A stretch of DNA of 64,000 nucleotides from positions 124,001-188,000 of the forward strand of contig JAQSEB010000063.1 of NCBI GenBank assembly GCA_030063045.1, written 5' to 3'. This DNA comes from Pratylenchus scribneri (taxonomy: Eukaryota; Nematoda; Chromadorea; Rhabditida; Pratylenchidae). The translations under genes were made by a program, and so were the position numbers. The stretch's first letter is position 1, and each line of letters begins with the position of its first letter. The notes beneath the pieces were generated by a model, which saw nothing but the letters and a program-made list of their open reading frames with translations, did not search any database and had not been told where the DNA came from. Shown piece after piece: positions 58,734 through 64,000 of this stretch.

Positions 58734-59749
58734 AGTGGCCGGATGAAGGCGAAAGCTTGAGAGCAACGATTATACGGCCAAAGGCTGAGGAGAAGAAGCT
58801 GAACAAGGGAGGAGTCCCACATAATACTCATGAATGGCTGAAAGCTAACCCATTAGGGAAATACCAATCCATCGAGGAAAGTTACGATCCATCGACCAGG
58901 AATTTGGGAAATGAAGCCTACGCACGTGGAAACTGTGCATTCGACCCATTTACTGGCAAAAAGGTAGCACCAAACGTCCGAATGGATGAAGGGCGAATAA
59001 TGATGTTTAGATCAAGCCCAGACAATCAATCACGTCTAGAAGATGATGAAAGCACGGGATTGAGCCCGAAAATACATCTGGCCATTGAGAGAGAAGCCAT
59101 AGAACAGATGGTGACTCAGCAAATGAGAACAAGCCCAGGTCTGGAGGCGGGTAACCGTCAAGGACATGAGGTCGAGCGGTGCCGGGGTTCTTCAATTATT
59201 GTTTCCCCTGTTCCCGAAGATGGGACTAAAACATCAAATTTTTACTGGAAGCACCGAAACCCCGATGGGAAGGTAAGCACCCTAGAGATGGGAGAAAAAA
59301 TAAATGCAAATTGCGAAAACCGGGAGGCCACGAATTTTTACTGGCAGCACCGGATCCCAGATGGGGAAGGCAGCACCCGGAAAATGGGAAAAGAAAGGCC
59401 AAACCAGAGTTTCGAGTGGCAAGAAACACAGCTGGAATTTATTTGTTCAGAAATGGAATCTCAAAAAGAGAAAATAGCTGACATGATGCACTCACAAAGA
59501 GAATTGAAATTGGGACAAGACGAAATTAAAGCTAATCAGGCTGAAATGCTAGCAATAATGAGAAGCTTACTCGAAAGAGAAAACCAAGAAAATATCAGGC
59601 CGAAAGAGCCAAACCAGAAAATAACTGGAAAGAATCGAAGCTCAGAAAGAGAATTCAAGACTAAAATGCCATCACAAATACTCAAGAAGAGATCGAACCA
59701 AAATGTCGGAAAAATGACAGAATTAAACTCAATAAGAGATCAAGACTAG
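58673..59749 (+). CDS. Gypsy-like element, pre-Gag reading frame B
   Basis: 358 codons with no convincing start; it continues frame A after a shift. Notable are a repeated NFYWxHRxPDGxxST motif (~residues 188 and 222) and a C-terminal coiled-coil-like stretch (MHSQRELKLGQDEIKANQAE). No catalytic domain recognised. It ends at TAG 59747-59749, but the next 25 codons are open and lead into frame C without a shift. Coiled coil and charge suggest a structural protein; this is inference. Confidence 0.5.
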   Translation: MGPNEGISPLGDELRPKAEIEWPDEGESLRATIIRPKAEEKKLNKGGVPHNTHEWLKANPLGKYQSIEESYDPSTRNLGNEAYARGNCAFDPFTGKKVAPNVRMDEGRIMMFRSSPDNQSRLEDDESTGLSPKIHLAIEREAIEQMVTQQMRTSPGLEAGNRQGHEVERCRGSSIIVSPVPEDGTKTSNFYWKHRNPDGKVSTLEMGEKINANCENREATNFYWQHRIPDGEGSTRKMGKERPNQSFEWQETQLEFICSEMESQKEKIADMMHSQRELKLGQDEIKANQAEMLAIMRSLLERENQENIRPKEPNQKITGKNRSSEREFKTKMPSQILKKRSNQNVGKMTELNSIRDQD

Positions 59750-59824
59750 CCTCAGTGCAGCCAATACCTGAATCAGGAGAGGGCCCAGCCCGACGATAAT
59801 TTATTTCAGGAAAATCCGGACTTA

Positions 59825-60787
59825 ATGGTTCTAATTCCGGGGATCAGCAATGGCAGCTTCTCAAGGACAACAACAACAAGAATAACAACGAAGGCAAGTG
59901 CTCTGCTGGCTCAAAGGAATGTGCTATTTGGCAACAACAAAAGGAATGGCCAATACCAATGGAAGCAAATCAAACTGTACGCCAAGGACCTTGTGCTGGG
60001 CGAAGAATGGGAAGTGCTCGACAAGGATGCATTTTTGGCCGAGAAGCAGGACCGGATGGACGAGCTGCTAATTCCCAGGTTTATTCCTGCTAATAAAAAT
60101 GATGCCAGATGGTTGGCAGAAGAGACGAAAAATCACAATGATGATTTACTCCAAAAGATGGAGAGAAAAGAAATCGAAAGACTGATCAATCAGAATATAT
60201 TGATTGAAACCCCGGCAGGAAAATTAATAGCGCCAAGTTGGCCGCAACTAAGTCCCACTTACTGGCTATGCCTGAATCAAACAAGAAATAGAGTTCGGAC
60301 AATGAAAAGAATGTTCCCCGAACTGAATAACTTAGAGGTTGAAAGATACCTGAAAGGACGCACTCTGTGTGAAAAAAGAAATGCAACCACCCAAAGAATA
60401 ACCGAATCCGGAAAGAGGAGCGGTTACTGGTTCATAGATCCAATACCCGAAAGGGATGACAATGAATATGATGTTCAAAAAGAACTCATCTCAAAACATA
60501 ATGCCTATGTCTGGCATTCCCGGACATGGGATGAACAAATGAATGATCTGAAAGAATTGAAAAGGCAAGGCCTATTATACCCATTAGCGGGAGGAGAATT
60601 CACATTCAATAATTGGGTCCATATCCCAAGACAGGAAGATTATGATCCTGAGGAGGAGGATGACGAAGACATTGGAACAATACTCATGATGAGAGGTTAT
60701 GATGAAAAAGAGGAACCAGATAATAGAAGAATATTCATGATGATGAGAACACCCATAAAAAAGGGACCTCAACAAATAGTGGCTTAA
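59825..60787 (+). CDS. Gypsy-like element, pre-Gag reading frame C
   Basis: 320 residues from ATG 59825, in the same frame as B and D. Charged, with blocks such as YAKDLVLGEEWEVLDKDAFL, LIPRFIPANKNDARWLAEET and an acidic patch (DPEEEDDEDIG). No family recognised. It ends at TAA 60785-60787; frame D then resumes at once in the same phase. Confidence 0.55.
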   Translation: MVLIPGISNGSFSRTTTTRITTKASALLAQRNVLFGNNKRNGQYQWKQIKLYAKDLVLGEEWEVLDKDAFLAEKQDRMDELLIPRFIPANKNDARWLAEETKNHNDDLLQKMERKEIERLINQNILIETPAGKLIAPSWPQLSPTYWLCLNQTRNRVRTMKRMFPELNNLEVERYLKGRTLCEKRNATTQRITESGKRSGYWFIDPIPERDDNEYDVQKELISKHNAYVWHSRTWDEQMNDLKELKRQGLLYPLAGGEFTFNNWVHIPRQEDYDPEEEDDEDIGTILMMRGYDEKEEPDNRRIFMMMRTPIKKGPQQIVA

Positions 60788-60814
60788 GTCATTCAAAATC
60801 AGCCAAACCCAATA

Positions 60815-63667
60815 GTGGATTTCGCAGGCTCAAGCACCGCAAATGAAGCCGAAAATGGCAATGGTCAAAGAACCAACTCTGAAAGAGATCAGCTCCAAAT
60901 TAATGAGGAAGTAGAGGAAGAGGAAGAAGAGCAAAACGAAGAGGAAGACTTCGTTGCACCTGAAGCACAGGAACAACCCTCTAAAGAGAAAAGCCAAAGT
61001 CAAAGCCAAATTCCAAAACAAAATACTGCAAGAATGCAGACGCGTCAACAAACGAAAACTCAAAATGTGAATTCGAACCAGAATCAGAACACAACCCAAA
61101 GTGGAAATCAAAATTCTAGACAAATGTTCAGTACCAATTTTTGGAAAACAGGTCCAGGAAAATTCTTCCAGCAAGAATTGAACACCGTATTAGGTGAAAT
61201 GCAAGATGCAATTACCAGACAGGATTTCCAAATCTCGGAAATCAAAAACTGGATCATAAAAAATCACAGAGCACAAAACAATGACCAACATGGTCATAAC
61301 CAAATTTGGAATAATGCAAGACCAATGAACCAATTATCGCCGTCATTCGGAGCAAATTGGGGTCAAGGAAGCTCAATGCCAGTGCCGAACTTTGGGCAAC
61401 CATTATTTGGAAACTCTACCAAAACAAAAGACAACAAAAAGAATGTTGAGGAGAACTCAGCTAGAGAAGAACAAACAAGACGAAATACCAGAAAGAATGC
61501 TGGAAATAGCGCAAAGAAAAATGGACGTCCAGACCTCCTTAGTGAGAGTGAGGATGATTATTTATCAAACAATGAGAGAAGGGACCATCATGATGGATCA
61601 TATTTTGATGATGAGATGTATAACACTCAAAATGTAGAAGATACGGAAGCTGAAAATAACCATGGCAAAACATATGTCAATGGGACTGGTAGTGGACATA
61701 TCAATGTAGGAATTGGTCCAAGGGATATACCAGACTTCAATGGAGAAAAAATGCACTTAGCGGATTGGCTAACAGCATTTGAAGATGCAGCCAGATGCAA
61801 CCCACATTGGGATGACAGCATAAGAGTAGCAATTCTAATACTCAAATTAACTGGCCTAGCTAGAAGACAATTCGAACAAATACCACTCAATGAGAGAAAT
61901 ACATTCAAGAAAGCCATAGATGCTTTAAAGAAGATCTATGACTCACCGGCTCATCGGAACTTATTGAAATTGGAAGTCGCAAATGCGAAACAAAAACAAA
62001 ACGAGACTGTAAGAGAATTCGCAGCTCGGTACTCAACATTAATGAGAAGAGCCTACGAAGGCAAAGACGAATATGTCGACCAGAAAATGCTGGATGAGTT
62101 TCCAACCAAATTAAACGACATAGATCTATACGAAGAATTATCGAAAAAGTTTAATCAAATAACGAACTTTACCCAAATGGTGGATGAAGCAGCGGTAATT
62201 GAACAGATACGAGCAGCAGCAGAAGCTCGAAGAAATGAGAAAATTCAAGAAAAACTGAAAACCTTTGCAACCCAAGGGTACACAGAAGAACCTCAAATAG
62301 AGAAAAGAAAACCACCAACCCAAGAGTGGAAGCCACCTCAAAGGAAACCAGTTCGGAATAATGAGGATTTTGATACCTCAAGAGATAACGCCAGGCGGAA
62401 CATGACTTGTTTCAACTGTGGCGGACCGCATTTAAAACGGAATTGCACAAAAATACCCGAGAGGGAAATGAAGAACAAAGAGTTCATATGCAAACGATGC
62501 AAAAAATGGGGGCATTTAGCCGAAGATTGCTGGGTTAGCCTATGCAGAAAATGCAGGCAGCCAGGGCACACCATTGAGAACTGCAGAAGCGGTCAATATG
62601 GAAATAATAACAACAATAACAATAATCGAGACAGATCGAAAACTCAATATCAGAGAAATCAAAAACCTAATGGCCAAGGAAAAATCAATAAACTGCAAGC
62701 CAAGCAGAATCAAGAAGAAAACACATCAAGTGAGCTTAGAAAAGCCATGGAATTAATGGAAGCAGCAAAATTACTCAAAGAGAGAGAAGAGCGAGAAAAG
62801 GCTCAGGAAAAACCGAAAGAGTCGACATGTTCGCATGAAAATAAATATCTGCCACCAAGACATCATTATGATGATTACTATTATCCACCACCAAGGCCAA
62901 GATATGAGCCACCACCAATGTGGAGAGAAAGAGTAACACCAGTGCAAGAATACCCAGCAAGGGAGTTTGTGAGAGAATATCGGAGGGAAAGATCACCAGA
63001 TCACAATCGATATCCTCCAACTGATTACAGAAACGAACAGTACAATCAAGAGTACAGACAAGACTCTCGAAGAGAGAGATATGAACATGAAGAAAACGCG
63101 AGAAATCGACAAGATTATCGTGAAGGCCGAACTTACGCCATGAATATGTGCGAACCAAAAAGAAAGATAGTGCCAAAAAATGCACAACCCACAGAGGACT
63201 TAATGGTAATTGAAGCGCAATTAAACGATATGGAAATTGACATCCTAGTGGACACTGGTTCCAACAGAGTAGTAATCTCTGAAGAATTAGTCAAAGAAAT
63301 GAAGCTACCAGTCCGACCCTTAGCCCGAAAAGCAGGTGCGCAAGGTGTTGGAGGAAGAGTGGAATTCATTGGCACAACGAAAGTTGATTTGAAAATTGGA
63401 AAAACAAGACGCCAACTAGAGGCGATGGTGACAAAACACCGAGACATCTTCAAGAATATTGATCTCATATGGACTCCTAAAAGAGTTTCCACCGATTTAC
63501 CTGAATGCAAAGGAAGGCTACATGATAATGGACGAAGTCAAAGTCCGGATAGGCGAAGTAAAGCCAGAACACCGAAGTTTACCGGTGAGGGTGCTGAGCA
63601 CGTGCTTATTAAAAGCAGACTCAATTCAGAGAATACCCATAACTGTGGAAAACACGAGAAAATGTGA
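60815..63667 (+). CDS. Ty3/Gypsy-type Gag and retropepsin
   Basis: The frame is open from the TAA at 60785; the first in-frame ATG is only near 61033. In order (residues counted from 60815): an acidic stretch (EVEEEEEEQNEEED); a retrotransposon Gag domain about 310-430 (LADWLTAFEDAARC.., ARRQFEQIPL); three zinc knuckles at 532-590, the first with one residue fewer (C-x2-C-x3-H-x4-C); a Tyr/Arg/Glu-rich linker; and a retropepsin with the active site DTGS at 813-816 and a Gly-rich flap (AQGVGGRVEF). After about residue 880 the frame leaves the homologous sequence and continues as nonsense to TGA; the proper continuation is in +1 from 63459. Role: particle protein and its processing protease. 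Confidence 0.85.
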   Translation: MDFAGSSTANEAENGNGQRTNSERDQLQINEEVEEEEEEQNEEEDFVAPEAQEQPSKEKSQSQSQIPKQNTARMQTRQQTKTQNVNSNQNQNTTQSGNQNSRQMFSTNFWKTGPGKFFQQELNTVLGEMQDAITRQDFQISEIKNWIIKNHRAQNNDQHGHNQIWNNARPMNQLSPSFGANWGQGSSMPVPNFGQPLFGNSTKTKDNKKNVEENSAREEQTRRNTRKNAGNSAKKNGRPDLLSESEDDYLSNNERRDHHDGSYFDDEMYNTQNVEDTEAENNHGKTYVNGTGSGHINVGIGPRDIPDFNGEKMHLADWLTAFEDAARCNPHWDDSIRVAILILKLTGLARRQFEQIPLNERNTFKKAIDALKKIYDSPAHRNLLKLEVANAKQKQNETVREFAARYSTLMRRAYEGKDEYVDQKMLDEFPTKLNDIDLYEELSKKFNQITNFTQMVDEAAVIEQIRAAAEARRNEKIQEKLKTFATQGYTEEPQIEKRKPPTQEWKPPQRKPVRNNEDFDTSRDNARRNMTCFNCGGPHLKRNCTKIPEREMKNKEFICKRCKKWGHLAEDCWVSLCRKCRQPGHTIENCRSGQYGNNNNNNNNRDRSKTQYQRNQKPNGQGKINKLQAKQNQEENTSSELRKAMELMEAAKLLKEREEREKAQEKPKESTCSHENKYLPPRHHYDDYYYPPPRPRYEPPPMWRERVTPVQEYPAREFVREYRRERSPDHNRYPPTDYRNEQYNQEYRQDSRRERYEHEENARNRQDYREGRTYAMNMCEPKRKIVPKNAQPTEDLMVIEAQLNDMEIDILVDTGSNRVVISEELVKEMKLPVRPLARKAGAQGVGGRVEFIGTTKVDLKIGKTRRQLEAMVTKHRDIFKNIDLIWTPKRVSTDLPECKGRLHDNGRSQSPDRRSKARTPKFTGEGAEHVLIKSRLNSENTHNCGKHEKM

Positions 63668-63932
63668 CGGCTATCAAGTCGAAGGCAATAACAAATCTTT
63701 TGAATTTGAAGTGGAAACATCCATAATCCCAGCTGGAAAAGAATCTTACGTCTATTTGACGAACACAAACAAACATGATATCAGATTATACGCAGGAGCG
63801 AATATTGCACAAGCGATACCGATCAAAGACACCCAAGATGGGATGGAATACTGTCAGATTGAAGACAGAGAAGATGAAGACTGCGATGAGCAGACAGAAG
63901 AAAACCGAATTGGATATTTCCAGGGTTTTTGA
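63459..63932 (+). CDS. protease-RT linker of the Gypsy-like element, shifted frame
   Basis: 157 codons in the +1 frame relative to Gag-protease. It starts ISYGLLKEFPP, where a retropepsin normally ends, then has a beta-rich segment (SIQRIPITVENTRKC.., SIIPAGKESYVYL, HDIRLYAGANIAQAIP) like the linker before reverse transcriptase. It ends in TGA at 63930-63932, before any reverse transcriptase motif. The overlap with the end of the previous frame (63459-63667) marks a +1 shift, mutational or programmed. The rest of pol is outside the window. Confidence 0.6.
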   Translation: MISYGLLKEFPPIYLNAKEGYMIMDEVKVRIGEVKPEHRSLPVRVLSTCLLKADSIQRIPITVENTRKCDGYQVEGNNKSFEFEVETSIIPAGKESYVYLTNTNKHDIRLYAGANIAQAIPIKDTQDGMEYCQIEDREDEDCDEQTEENRIGYFQGF

Positions 63933-64000
63933 GTAAACGGGATGGTGGTCCCGAGAAAACAAAACCATCCAAAACAAAGACGGCTATAAGAGCTGAGAAA

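Larger units (their letters stand above)
57330..64000 (+). mobile_element. Ty3/Gypsy-like LTR element, 5' half
   Basis: A composition break at about 57330, LTR-like start, ~3 kb pre-Gag region, Gag, retropepsin and linker, all on the plus strand and running off the right edge. From 58673 to 63667 one frame is open apart from TAG 59747 and TAA 60785. With two frame changes this is most simply a copy with a few disabling mutations. Confidence 0.8.

Noticed and set aside
62138..63510. Minus-strand frames opposite Gag and protease
   Set aside because: Shadows of the recognised plus-strand Gag and retropepsin.
1..64000. tRNA or rRNA genes
   Set aside because: No cloverleaf with a GGTTCGA-type arm and no rRNA core was recognised by eye on either strand; a covariance search would be needed to be sure.

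Overview
This is a stretch of AT-rich eukaryotic nuclear DNA. Introns with GT..AG borders, AATAAA signals, a nematode SRX-type seven-transmembrane receptor, filamin-type exons and BEL/Pao and Ty3/Gypsy retroelements point to a nematode. The base composition (roughly a quarter GC outside the transposons) would suit a root-knot nematode such as Meloidogyne, but that is inference; no species marker is present.

Layout. 0-2.3 kb: the right part of a BEL/Pao-type element whose Gag (DUF1759) frame runs through a 42-bp tandem repeat into a hydrophobic segment and an envelope-like remnant. 3-5.6 kb: inverted dispersed repeats and a possible small cysteine-rich spliced gene on the minus strand. 5.8-8.7 kb: an SRX-like chemoreceptor on the minus strand, with most exons joining in phase but one in-frame TGA and two exon/repeat junctions that look broken, so probably a pseudogene. 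8.7-45.8 kb: very AT-rich, gene-poor DNA holding isolated short exon candidates (two filamin-like, one His/Pro/Met-rich C-terminal exon, one Merlin-like transposase fragment) and many non-autonomous DNA elements. Six of these have clear ends: a hAT-type element at 30.6 kb, an 800-bp foldback at 25.4 kb, a foldback at 33.2 kb with a hAT element nested in its centre, a 620-bp foldback at 43.7 kb, an 86-bp palindrome at 40.7 kb, and a 615-bp foldback at 55.7 kb beyond this block. Several short AT-rich dispersed families (called R1, R2, R5, R6, R7 and R8 here) fill much of the rest.

45.85-51.75 kb: a complete young BEL/Pao-type LTR element on the minus strand. It has two 1056-bp LTRs that look identical, a 4-bp target duplication, a primer binding site and an intact Gag with three zinc knuckles. 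The Gag frame is followed directly by the C-terminal part of an envelope-like protein. No polymerase is present. 51.75-57.3 kb: AT-rich DNA with R1 repeats, one exon candidate and one foldback.

57.3-64 kb: the 5' half of a Ty3/Gypsy-like element on the plus strand. About 3 kb of unrecognised coding sequence lies ahead of Gag and the retropepsin. Almost all of it is one reading frame interrupted by a TAG, a TAA and two frame changes. Reverse transcriptase lies beyond the right edge.

The most unusual points are the two pol-less BEL-type elements that keep Gag next to an envelope piece, the long pre-Gag region of the Gypsy-like element, and the nested foldback/hAT structure with readable target duplications at both levels.
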